Positions 47,801 to 58,133 of a stretch of DNA of 64,000 bases are shown here, piece by piece. Within the stretch, counting starts at the first letter, position 1, and each line of letters starts with the position of its first letter. The notes beneath the pieces were generated by a model that worked only from the letters and a program-made list of their open reading frames with translations, made no database searches and was not told where the DNA came from. The stretch is from contig JANVCC010000125.1 in the NCBI GenBank assembly GCA_025345505.1, positions 3,475,663-3,539,662 on the forward strand. Direction: 5' to 3'. The stretch is from Todiramphus chloris collaris (lineage: Eukaryota; Chordata; Aves; Coraciiformes; Alcedinidae). The position numbers and the translations under genes were made by a program.

Positions 47801-48100
47801 TGACTGGGCTGATGGGTACTAATTGTGTCCTGAAAAGTATTAAATTAGCAAGGCAACCGTCTTCCGTTTGCTTTTTTCCTCCTTCTCTCTCTCCCTGCTT
47901 TCTGATTTGCTTGAATCATGCGCTCAAGAGGAATTTTTAGACTAGGAAGCTTGTTAGCTAAAATATACTTCTCCATTCACTTGATTTCATCTGTCAAAAG
48001 CCTCAAGCAAAAGTGCAAGTAAGGACAGATAAAAGGGTAGTAATTAGAGCATATAGTGATTTATTTTTTAAAAAATTCATTTACGTCTTGATCTCAACAT

Positions 48101-48333
48101 GACCTGGCAATGTGCATTTGCAGCCCAGAAAGCCAATCATACCTGAGCTGCATCCAAAGAAGTATGACCAGCAGGTCAAAGGGCATGGTCCTACTCTTCT
48201 GTCCTGCACTTAAAGAGATTCCCACCTGGAGTATTGTGTTCAGCTCTGAGGCCTACAACATAAGAAGGGTATGGACCTGTTGGATCAGGTCCTGAGTGGG
48301 ATCACAAAGATGATCAGGGGGCTGAGGTACTGG
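48101..48333 (+). mobile_element. CR1, internal fragment
   Basis: Follows the CR1 block GGCAATGTGCATTTGCAGCC, AGAAAGCCAATCATACCTG, AGCTGCATCCAAAGAAGTAT, GACCAGCAGGTCAAAGGG, GTATGGACCTGTTGGATCAG and AAGATGATCAGGGGGCTGAG, then stops at GTACTGG. There is no 3' end, so the rest has been deleted or lost. It overlaps in content with the 5' parts of the copies at 31376 and 57449. Confidence 0.92.
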
Positions 48334-48693
48334 ATTTTTTCCTTTAAGAAAAATACAGGACGATGAATTAGGTAAAATCAGTAGGAAATAATCATTTTAC
48401 TGATTCGAATTAATTTTGCCTATCTCAAATTTGATGAGATGCTCGAAGCAAGCAGAGACTGGAATACTTGAAGCACAAAGACTCTTCTTTCTGTAGAAAA
48501 CATCTGTGAAACGCAGGCGTTCGTCTGAACTGGGAGAGCCTTGTTTCAAAAACTGGCACACTGCTCCCTGCCTTCGGTGAGGGGTTTGTCACCCATCCAG
48601 CCATCTGTAGCATTGTAAGAACAGTGCAGGGGGTTTCTAGATGATGTTGGTCAGAGTTTATTAATACAAATGTCAGAGTGGCCAGTTAGGGGT
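48334..48693. other. Short unclassified interval
   Basis: About 360 bases between two CR1 pieces. Nothing specific was recognised; part may be diverged CR1. Confidence 0.4.
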
Positions 48694-49597
48694 AATCCTG
48701 TTGTTGAGCTGCTGCTCACAAACAGGGAACAATTGGTGGCAAGTGAGGCCACAACAGTGAACTTGGGATAATTGAGTTGATGTAGTGGAAGTCTGGGAAG
48801 GCAAGCAGAAAAGCCAGGAGTGGATTTAGAAGAGCAGATTACAATTTGCTTAGAGAAATCCTGGCACAACTCCCTAAGGAACTTGAATAGGGGAAAAGAC
48901 AAGCGAGCTAGCTGATTGGAAAGGAAGCTTGGGAACTCCAGCAGAAGATCCTTGTGGCCAAGCAAGACAATTCTCAATGACCTTAAACACAGAGAGACGT
49001 ATGGAACTGAAAACAATGACAGATGGTGAAGAAGTATTAGAGCAGAATTTAGGACATTAAGTATAATATGAGAAGGCCAAAGGCTATATGAAGTTTGGGA
49101 AATAGCCACCTTTGACGAGCAGTAGTGTAGAAACTACACAGAGTTTTTACTCCCCTGTCAAGAAAGATGTTAAATAAATGAAGAGGGACAGAAAGAAGGC
49201 TTCTAGGATGGTCAAGGGCTTAGGGATTAGGTCTCAAGAGAAGTGGAATGAAGGGCATAATGGGAGAATGTAATTGCAGCCTTCAGCTATTGGAGGGACA
49301 GGTAAAGAGGCAATGGAGCCAAACTGTCTTGTAAGTGACAGAAGGTAAAACTAGGGAAAATAACTCCAAATTACAAGTTGGGACATGCAGAATAGATATT
49401 ACAAAGAAATGTCTTTTCCAGGAAGAATAGTGGTCCAGAAGCAGGGCATCCGTGGAAAATCCATTGTTAAAGATTTTTAGGGCTTGGCTAGAGAAAATCA
49501 ATTTTGCCTTTACCTAGTACTAGCAATAGTCCCACTGCAATTGAGGTGTTAGGTTATTGACCACCACAGGTCCATAGCTAGAAATTTCTAAGGAAAT
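48694..49597 (+). mobile_element. Old CR1 lacking the reverse transcriptase region
   Basis: Begins in the end of the endonuclease domain: the plus strand encodes VELLLTNREQLVASE, matching the family LVLTNKEGLVG region, and further on GFRRADYNLLREILAQ, matching the post-endonuclease segment. Within about 350 bases it continues at ATGAAGAGGGACAGAAAG...AGGATGGTCAAGGGC and then the 3' region (GCAGCCTTCAGCTATTGGAG, GGCAATGGAGCCAAACTG, AGAATAGTGGTCCAGAAGC). It ends at CTAGTACTAGCAATAGTCCC and AAATTTCTAAGG near 49597. The middle of ORF2 is missing. High divergence marks an old copy. Confidence 0.72.
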
Positions 49598-49598
49598 A

Positions 49599-50130
49599 GA
49601 ATCAGAATCATAGAACAATTTAGATTGGAAAAGACCGTTAAGATAGTTGAGTCCAACTGTAAACCTGACATTGTCAAATCCCAGGCTATATCATGTCCCT
49701 AAACACATCTACATGTCTTTTGAATGTGTTCAGCAGTGATGACTCAACCACTTCCCTGGACATCCTGTTCCAGTGCTTGATTAGCCTTATGGTGAAGACT
49801 TTCCTAATACCCAATCTAAGCTTCCCCTGGCACGACTTGAGGCCATTTCCTCTTGCCCTATCACTTTTTACCTTGGAAAAGAGACCAACACCCACCTCAC
49901 TACAACCTTGTTTCAGGTAGTTTCTATAACTAGAGGAAGGTCTCCCTGGAACCTCCTGTTCTCCAGGGTAAACAACCCCATTTCCCTCAGCTGTTCATCA
50001 CAGGACTTGTTCTCTAGACCCTTCACCAGCCTTGTTGCTCCAGCACCTCAATGTCTTTCTTGTAAGAAGGTGCCTAAAACTCAACACAGTATTTGAGGTG
50101 TGGTCTTAACAGTGCCAAGTAGAGAAATGT
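49599..50130 (-). mobile_element. CR1 (older subfamily), 3' fragment
   Basis: The tail AGAATCATAGAACAATTTAG is followed by TTGGAAAAGACCGTTAAG, GTTGAGTCCAACTGTAAACC, ATCATGTCCCTAAACACATC, CCACTTCCCTGGACATCCTG and CAGCACCTCAATGTCTTTCT, ending near GTGCCAAGTAGAG. The minus frame at 49686-49895 keeps ORF2 C-terminal features: [40 protein letters not shown]. Its 3' end lies directly against the 3' end of the preceding plus-strand CR1. Confidence 0.93.
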
Positions 50131-50529
50131 TTTGAGAAATGTTTTTGTTTTTTTTCATTCCAAGTGCTTCTGGTGTTAATGACAGCATCAATTTGATACG
50201 GAAAAGTAATAAGACATCCAGAGAATGTAGTCTGTATTGTCATGCTTCTATAGGAACACCAGATTGATAGTTGTGTGGCTTAATAGCTAAAACAATAGAT
50301 ACCTAAACATTTCAGACAGATAAGACATATGTCCATCATTTTCCTACTTCCTCCTCAGTAAATTATCCTGTGGTGGAAGTACAGTGTAAACCTGAAAATC
50401 TAGGGTACATCTCAGGACATAGTTGGTTCAGTCAAGTTTCTTTTCTATCTACGTAAGAAAGACTGTCATTGTACCTGGAATTCTGGCTGCCATTTCATAA
50501 GACAATTATTTGGTTCGATGAATGCTTGT
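50131..50529. other. Unique non-coding interval
   Basis: About 400 bases between two CR1 fragments, with one T run near 50144-50156. No gene or repeat was recognised. Confidence 0.5.
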
Positions 50530-50797
50530 TAGGTTAGACATCAGGAGAAAAACTTTCAACTAGGAAGGGTAGTTACCCATTGCACTGTGCATGCTGTTGT
50601 GAGCATGAAATCTCCTTCTGCCCTCACTGCAGGTTTTAAGAATGGGATAGTCAATCACATGTCAAGAAGGATTTAGGTAAAGTTTGACCCTGCCTTAGGT
50701 GAGAAATATGAAGAGATGGTCTTTTGAGTTCTCCTTCAGAGAGCTGCATCTATGAATCTAAATTTCCACTATTTGATTTCTATGATTTTCTATGAAT
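50530..50797 (+). mobile_element. Ancient CR1, 3' fragment
   Basis: AGGTTAGACATCAGGAGAAA, AACTAGGAAGGGTAGTTACC, AGAAGGATTTAGGTAAAGTT, TTGACCCTGCCTTAGGTGAG and the ending TTTCTATGATTTTCTATGAA follow the order of the old CR1 type shared by birds, turtles and crocodilians. Divergence is high and several blocks have been altered. Confidence 0.65.
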
Positions 50798-52547
50798 ATT
50801 AAACTGCTGTCTAGGTTGAGATAAAAAATGACATTCCTGGAGGATGATTCAGTCCATCCTAAACAGAGGTGAGCATTTTACTAAAGGAACTGAGTGAGGG
50901 TGAATGGATCTAAAAAAGATGCCCCAGAAAATTGATTTCTCAGTTCCTCTTTGTAGCGAGTTGTGAAGATGGATTGAATCATTGGGATAAGTTATTTGTT
51001 TTGCCATCACAAATGTTTTGACTTAAGGAGATAAAAAAGCTGCCTTGTAACTGAGAAGCTTTTCCCAAAAGAAGGAATTCTTGGACAGCAGGGAAGGTGG
51101 GAGCACTGCAAAGAAAAATCGGTGTTTGCTATTTTCAAAATTATGAAATAATAGGTTTATGAAATTAAAGTTACAAATTAGCTTGGGTTTTTTGGAAACA
51201 ATTGTTCTATACCACGAGTCTTAACAGTTTTCCTAGCAGTTGACTGTAGCTGTTCATAATGATGCTGCATTTGAGATATCTCTTCACCCAGGAATTCTTT
51301 TTACTCTTTTTTTTTTTAACCTCTTCAATCATTTAAGCCACTTAATAATCATTAAAAGGGGAAGAAAAGAAAAAAGGCGTGTGACACAGACATAGCTGCA
51401 TGCCACAGCGTCTTTTGGGTTTGATTTATTTTGCAATAAAAAGGAAAGTCACATTTTGATGCCATAAAAGAGGTTATATGTCAGAGTTGGAAATGTACAG
51501 CTGATGTCTTGATCGCATCCAGGATTCACATGTTATTAAAATGTCTGTAAAGATTTCTACTCTCTTCAGCAAGGGAAGTGGAAGATTTGCATGGCTTTAA
51601 AAACCATAATGTTCTCAGAAGATTCTCTTTCCAGACTGAAGCCTTGCATTAATTTATGTAAAAGTAAATTTCAAATGAGTCAGCTCATGGTGACATGTCT
51701 GGGTTTTGCCTTCTCTTGCACAGCAGTTGAGAGCAGCTGCCATTCGCCATTAATGCCAGTCAGAAAAAGGGAGATCAACAGTGGTCTTTTGAAGAGAAGG
51801 GCAAAGAAATACAGTGTTAGTAGTAAAGCATTTGGGTTTCTCATGACACTGCAAAGCATAAGTACAGTGTCACACTGCTAGTAATTTAATACACCAACAA
51901 CAGTGTTGTATTAATGGAACATCTACTGCAGCGATGCGAATCTTTGGTGAAGAAAGGTTTGATCAGAATTTGTGCATTGCAGTAGAGGAATCCAAGTTTT
52001 GTATTGTTTCTTCTGACACTGTGCTGTTCTCTGAAGTTATCTCAGTGTCATTTCTTGCTTTCTTCCACAATCCTCTATCTCCTTCGGTTACTTTTTGTAC
52101 ATTTATGGGTTCTGTTGGGAACTAACGTCTTCCACGTCATAAGAGGCTTTGTCACATCTGTCACAGATACTCAGCCCTGACTTTGTATTTCTGCCTACCT
52201 GCTGGAATCTCCAAACAGCCTCATCACTAAATTGGGCTACATCTAAGTAATAGTTCTTGTTACAAGTTGAGACCACCTTGGTTTCATGCTTTGCAGCTCT
52301 CAAGGCAGGTTGTGTGGGGTGCAGAATGCTAATCAGAATAGCAATGTCACGCATGGATTGTGTAAAAAGAATTGCAATTTATGACAAGTTGCAAAAGTCT
52401 CATAAGAATCTTTGCCTGCAAATTCAGCTACTGCCTCTCTAAGTGTCATACAAATGCATTATATGGTGCTGTGCCCAAGACAACAATTGTCTATAGAAGT
52501 CTTAAGTAATGGTATGTCAATTCCAGCACCACACTAACCATCTGAAC
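50798..52547. other. Unique non-coding sequence
   Basis: No transposon or gene was recognised. A T run is at 51308-51319. Plus-strand frames of 96 and 63 codons (51591-51881 and 51934-52125) have no recognisable domain. Confidence 0.55.
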
Positions 52548-52990
52548 ATAGAATCATAGAATTGTCAGGGTTGGAAGGGACCTTAAAGATGATCTGGTTC
52601 CAACCCCCCTGCCATGGGCAGGGACCCCTCCCACTAGAGCAGGTTGCTCACAGCCCCAGCCAGCCTGGGCTTAAACACTTCCAGGGATGGGGCTCCCACC
52701 CCCTCTCTGGGCAACCTGTGCCAGTGTCTCACCAGCCTCATGGGGAAGAAATTCTTCCTAATGTCCAACCTGAACTGACCTATCTCTAGTTTTAATCCAT
52801 TCCCTCCAGTCCTGTCATTGCCCCACAGCCTAAAAAGCCCCTCCCCAGCTTTCTTGTAGCCCCCTTCAGATACTGGAAGGCCAGAATAAGGTCTCCCCAG
52901 AGACTGAACAACCCCAACTCTCTCAGTCTGTCCCCATAGGAGAGGTGCTCCAGCCCTCTGATCATCCTCCTGTCCCTTCTCTGGACCATG
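52548..52990 (-). mobile_element. CR1, well-preserved 3' fragment
   Basis: Antisense CR1 with little decay: AGAATCATAGAATTGTCAGG, GTTGGAAGGGACCTTAAAGA, CCCCCCTGCCATGGGCAGGG, CTCCCACTAGAGCAGGTTGC, CAACCTGTGCCAGTGTCTCA, CTCAACTCTCTCAGTC-like, CTCCAGCCCTCTGATCATCC, CTTCTCTGGACC. The minus frame retains IRGLEHLSYGDRLRELGLFS of the ORF2 C-terminus. About 443 bp. It appears to be the same subfamily as 39493-39736 and among the youngest here. Confidence 0.97.
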
Positions 52991-55900
52991 CAGGGCTTGT
53001 GTCCAGTGGGATCAACGTGTCATCACCAAATGTGTGCTCTTTGTGTTTTCTGTACAATCATATGCTTGGCCAGCCAGTTAGCTGGAAGTTGTCAGAAAAA
53101 AATGAATGGCTTTACCTAAGGAAAAGCGTGTAAATTATGTAGGTGCTGGCAGACTGAAAAGCAGTGATTCTAAGCAGTTAACATCACTAAAAGGACGTGG
53201 TGAAAGTGGGAGAATCTGGATGTGAGTATCTCCAGACAGAACTGTCCCCTCTGTGCATTAATTTCAGGCTTCTCATGTTCTGAGACTTGTAAACACGTAG
53301 GAAATAAATTCCCATCTTAGACACTAATCCCTGGCATTACTTTCCATTGTATTATCTTGTCTGTAGTGTAAAACTCAATCCTCAATTTTTTCTCCCCACT
53401 TTGAGAATGTCATTAATGCTAATTGTGAACTTGGCTGTGATTGCATATTGCTTAGTTTGATGCTAATGAATTTGAATAGTAATTTGTACTTTATTGAATT
53501 AGCATCGTATCTCAGAGACCATGGAGAATTGAACCCTAAAGCTTTCATCATCCCTTTCCTCTCTTTTTACCAGCCAGGCCTCGTAGATTTTCTGCTATTT
53601 GTAAATCATTTAACAGTCTGCTTACTGCTCAGCTAAGATGAGTTCATCACCACTGACAAGATCACTGTAATATCTTATTACCAGCTAAATATAAGCTCCT
53701 TGTTTAAAAATCAGAATGAGTTAAGTTTAGTGCTGTTCTCTGGAATATGTTCATATATTAATTATTATGAAAATTTGTGGTCATTAAGTTAAATTAATTT
53801 ATGTTGCAGAAAATGCAACTCAAAAGAATCCTAGCTGTTGCACAGTATCAAACAGGCACGTTCATTAAGGTCAAAGTTTGGAGGGAAAGTAGCCTCTTGC
53901 TTTTTAGATCATATACAGAACTTAAAATACATCCCATGCCCTCTGGAATGACTTGAGCAAAAGCAAAATTAAATTTGTATAAGAACAAAATCTATGTGAA
54001 GACATTACCCAGCGAGGGAATGTGACTTCTATGCATGTATTACAACAAAAATTACGTGCTTGGGCTGAAATTTTTAGAAGCAGATGGAAAATAAATCAGT
54101 CATTGGAGACATTGACTCGTTTCTTTTGAAACCTCACTAGCTTCATGAGAAAAAAAAAAGACCAGTTGTTGAGACCAGTGGCCTTCTAAACATTTAGGTG
54201 GAGAAATAAACTGCTTAAAGATGAGAATATACAGAAATTGGGTTGCAGTTCAGATGCAATTTTCAAGAACACGCTAAATTTCAATATACTCTGCAAGGTG
54301 TCAGCAACAGAAAAAAAAAAGCAACAGCATCTTTCAGGCTTCCAAGGAAATGGAGTTAATTATTTGTATGAATGTTCCTAAGATCATAAGTTTTAATTGT
54401 CAAGGGGTCTTATGTTTGAGCCACAGTAAACAACCATAGCTATATTTAAATTTAGCAAATGAGAAATAAGCTTGGATTGCAAATAAAAAACTGAGAAAAA
54501 GATACGGAAATGTTTTGATATTTTGAATTAACAAAAAGTATTTTAATTTCACATCCACCAAAGCTATTTTATACAAAACAAATCAAAAGATTTTATTATC
54601 ACACCATGTAATATTAAAAAAAAAATCTAGTGGCAATAATATAATTTTAAATGATTATTCACAACTCTTCAAAAGAAACTGGTTTTTTCTTTTCACAACT
54701 AAAAAGATAGGATAAAGTAACCAACAAAATGCAGCATCTTCGCCTGCAGCTGTTTAGAAAGTTAAACATTCAGATCACTTCTTGCAAAAGCTTTCAAAAA
54801 AATCCAAATAAATTCCGTTTTTTGCCCAGATCTGGAAGTGATGCTTTCAGAATAGGGAGAGGCCCTTCCAGCAGAACTCTAATTCTGGGTTCTTTAGGTG
54901 TTACAAGCGTGCTGGAGATTGATCTGTTCCTCATTGCCTTTGTACTCGGGGATATGAATATTTTTCACTTCTACCTTCCTCAATGTGGACTCAGAGCTAC
55001 GTGACATTTCATACATACACACTGTAGGTGTTACTCTGATATTTTCTGTGACAGTGAAAAATGAAATATTTGGATGTATTTTTTTTTTTCTGTAAATAAA
55101 ATGAAGGAATTTACTAAAGGCATTAAAGCCACTGCATCACATATCTCTGTGTGTGTAGGTTTGTGTGTGATTTTCTCTACTGAGAAAACAAGGAAACCTA
55201 TAGGCACTGAGTATATCTATGATCATTTCTTTCTAAAAATGAGATTTATTCCAGAATCAGTCTATTTTAACTGCCAGCAGTGTGAAAGTTTTAATCTTTT
55301 CCCTTGGATGCAATTTGCCAGCTTGTATTCACCCTGATATTCATTCCGAGTTCCCCCATTATGAATCCTCCACCTGATTCTTTGGTTTATGCCCTTGAAC
55401 GAATCTAAACAATCCTCATGACAAGCTCATCAGTGGTTCATGATTGTTGCAACAGAAGCAGAAACAACAGCTGAATGAAAAGACTAAATTAAATAAGTGA
55501 TCTATGCAATGTTTTTTCAATCCTGAATCCAAGCTTCAGGCTCAAAAAAACCCCAAACCCTCGCGTTGGTTTCAGAATGTATTTTATTATTTAAACATCC
55601 AATGAATTGCTGACTTACATAGTGGAGTTCAGTATGACCAAAGCATCTGAGATGTTACTGTACCTATTTTAAATGACTTCTGCCTGTAAAGATTACAACT
55701 CATTGAATTAAACCTTCAAAGGATGAAACCTGAATTGGACCATCCGAGTATTGTAGCGACAAACCCCGTATCAGTTCAGATGTCTTCACCAAAACTTGAA
55801 ATACCATTTGGCTGTTTTAATCACATTGTTACAAATATTTGATCCTCCTGCTGTAAAACTGAAAACTGCGTAGGACCACTTGAGGGAAATGAACAGAGTT

Positions 55901-57448
55901 CAGAGGAGAGAATCAGGATAGTGCATCCAAAGGCAGTAGAGACATGGGCTCCTCAGAGGACTGGCATCAAGATGTCCCCAGGCCATTCTGTCAGAGGAGA
56001 GTCTGGAAACAATATATATGTATATCCAAAAACATTAACATTTTGAGTGGTATGGATGTCTCGAAGACCAGAAACACCTACAGGTAAAATCAATTTGCAC
56101 TGCAGCAACTTCCTGGTAAGAGGTGGGAAGAAATGCTTTAGTCCCTTCAAGTTCGATTTCTCCTCCACGTGGGTTTTCAGACCACCTCTTTGTGGATCAT
56201 TTAGCTAAGTCTAAACTGTGCTACGGAGACATTCTGAGTTCCCTGTACTTACTAGCTCCAATTATATCATGATTGTCTCCTACTCCATGCTGCAGCGTTT
56301 GCTTCCCAGGGACTGAAGGCAGCCAGGAGAGCAAAGGGAAAGTTGGGCAATGTTTGCCCAGATCCAGCCCTAACAAAGTCACAGCACAGCTTAGACATGC
56401 ACCCCTAGAAACAGAGAGGGCTCCTGAATGCCACAGCTCAGGAATGTTTTTTGTGTGATGGACAGTACCATCTATTACTGCTCTGAACACCCATTCTCTT
56501 TCTCTTTTGTGGCAGTGTGGATTGAGTCTGAGAGACTTCCATCAATTTTCTACTACAGACTTGCCTGAGTCTTCCATATTAAATGTTCCAATATGATGTC
56601 TTTTGCTTTTTGAGGATTAGGGTCCTTTTTTTTATCTTGCTTCCATCTCTGGTCTGTCTTAGTAAACAATATATTGCCCTACCTCACAGGACTGGCATAA
56701 AGATTATGAAGTCAAAGTGCATGAGGACATATTTAATGTAGCACAGATGTGTTCCGAGCACGTGCTAAACCAGGACTGGGAAAATTAACCTGAAGTGCAG
56801 AACACATCTGTTTTGCCCTGATCTTCAGTAGGTTATTTGCTAGAGTTCCTCAAGTCAGACTGCAGCGTGGTGATAAATATAATCGCTGAAGGTGTCACAC
56901 AGCAAATACAAAGATAATGTGTGGCCTCAATGAAAACACTTCTAAAAGCCACCCTGAAAAAAAAAAAAACTATTACAAGAAAGAGCTTAGAAAACATCTT
57001 CCTTCGAGTGTGAAACTCGTTCAGCATGCTGAAGAGAAGATTAGCAAGTAACTTAAGGTCCGGAAGTATGTGTTAGGATTTCTTCACTCATAAAAGATTG
57101 CTGATAGATGATGGCTTGGTATCCTGCAGAATAACAGATCCTAACAGAATAACAGATAATAGTCAAATGCAAGAGCTGGTACTTGAAATGAGACAAATCC
57201 AGGTTGTAAAACAAAACCGTGAATATTCTACAGGGAAGATAATTAACCACATGCAGAGATGCAGTCGACTCACCTTTACATTAAGACAAGAAATCAGTTA
57301 ATACACACTCTCAGGAACAGAAATGACTGAATGTGAAGTATTATGGCATGTGTTACACAAGAAAACAACTCAGATCAAAATGATCCCGTCTGACTTGAGA
57401 TGTATTGCTTACCAATCTATAATTTGAAGCACTCTCATACTGTATGTG
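52991..57448. other. Unique non-coding sequence
   Basis: No transposon or gene was recognised in 4.5 kb. The stretch 53640-54700 is very AT-rich with many ATTA/TAAT words. A short A7CCCCAAACCC motif lies at 55544-55560. The longest frames (91, 87 and 89 codons) have no known domain. Confidence 0.55.
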
Positions 57449-58133
57449 GCCAGGAGGTCCCAAGAGAGGTGATTCTACCCCTCTACTCCACTCTGGTGAG
57501 ACTCCATCTAGAGCACCGTGTCCAGCTCGGGGGTCTTCAGCACAATAAAGATGGGGACCTGCTGGTGTGGGACCAGAGAAAGCCACAAAAATGATCAGAG
57601 GGCTGAAACCTCCCTGCTGTAAGGACAGGCTGAGAATGTTGTGGTTGTTCAGCCTGGAGAAGAGAAGGCTCTAGGGAGACCTTATTGTGTCCTTCCAGTA
57701 CATAAAAAGGGCCTGTAGGAAAGATGGGGAAAGGCTTATCAGAGCCTGTTGTGACAGGACAGGGGATAATGGTTTTAAACTAAAAGAGGAGAGATTCAGA
57801 CTACATAGAAGGAAGAAAATTTTCACACTGAGGGTTGTGAGACCCTGGGCCAGGTTGCCCAGAGAGGTGGTCTCTGCCCCATCCCTGAAACCATTCCAGG
57901 TGAGGTTGGCCGGGGCTCTGAGCAACCTGCTCCAGTTGCAGATGTTGTGCTTAGGGACATGGTTTAGTGGTTTTTGATAGGGCTGGGACTAAGGTTGGAC
58001 TTGATGATCCTGAAGGTCTCTTCTAGCCAAAACTATTCTATGATTCTATGTTCGTTCTCACTGCAGGGGGTTTGGACTATATGACCTTTTCCAACACAAA
58101 ACATGCTATAAGTCAGTGATTCTATGAATCTAT
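57449..58133 (+). mobile_element. CR1 host copy, split by a nested CR1
   Basis: The host copy runs from CCAGGAGGTCCCAAGAGAGG through TCTACTCCACTCTGGTGAGA, AAAATGATCAGAGGGCTGAA and CAGGTTGCCCAGAGAGGTGG to GAGCAACCTGCTCCAGTTGC and AGATGTT (57940-57946). It is interrupted by 57947-58050 and resumes at 58051 with CGTTCTCACTGCAGGGGGTT (after TT) and TGGACTATATGACC, ending GATTCTATGAATC. The plus frame 57687-57930 keeps ORF2 C-terminal residues (FRLHRRKKIFTLRVVRPW, RLPREVVSAPSLKPFQVRL). Confidence 0.94.
57946..58050 (+). mobile_element. Nested CR1 3' end
   Basis: A 5'-truncated CR1 of about 105 bp: GTGCTTAGGGACATGGTTTA, GTGGTTTTTGATAGGGCTGG, GTTGGACTTGATGATCCTGA, AGGTCTCTTCTAGCCAAAAC, TATTCTATGATTCTATG. 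It belongs to the subfamily of the antisense copy at 22073-22312. ATGTT occurs at both edges (57942-57946 and 58048-58052) and fits a short target-site duplication, although the last ATG could be part of the CR1 tail. Removing it restores the normal order of the host CR1. Confidence 0.92.

Larger units (their letters stand above)
41631..48100. other. Long repeat-poor non-coding interval
   Basis: About 6.5 kb with no recognisable transposon. It includes a small set of repeated modules at 42217-42295, a C10 run at 46701-46710, a T-rich patch at 45073-45101 and the 192-codon minus-strand frame at 47222-47800. The parts at 47060-47200 and 47800-48070 contain ATTA, GATA-like and MEIS-like words and could be regulatory. 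Confidence 0.55.

Noticed and set aside
48651-49109. Minus-strand 152-codon frame
   Set aside because: It is antisense to the old CR1 endonuclease remnant; the leucine-rich look follows from that.
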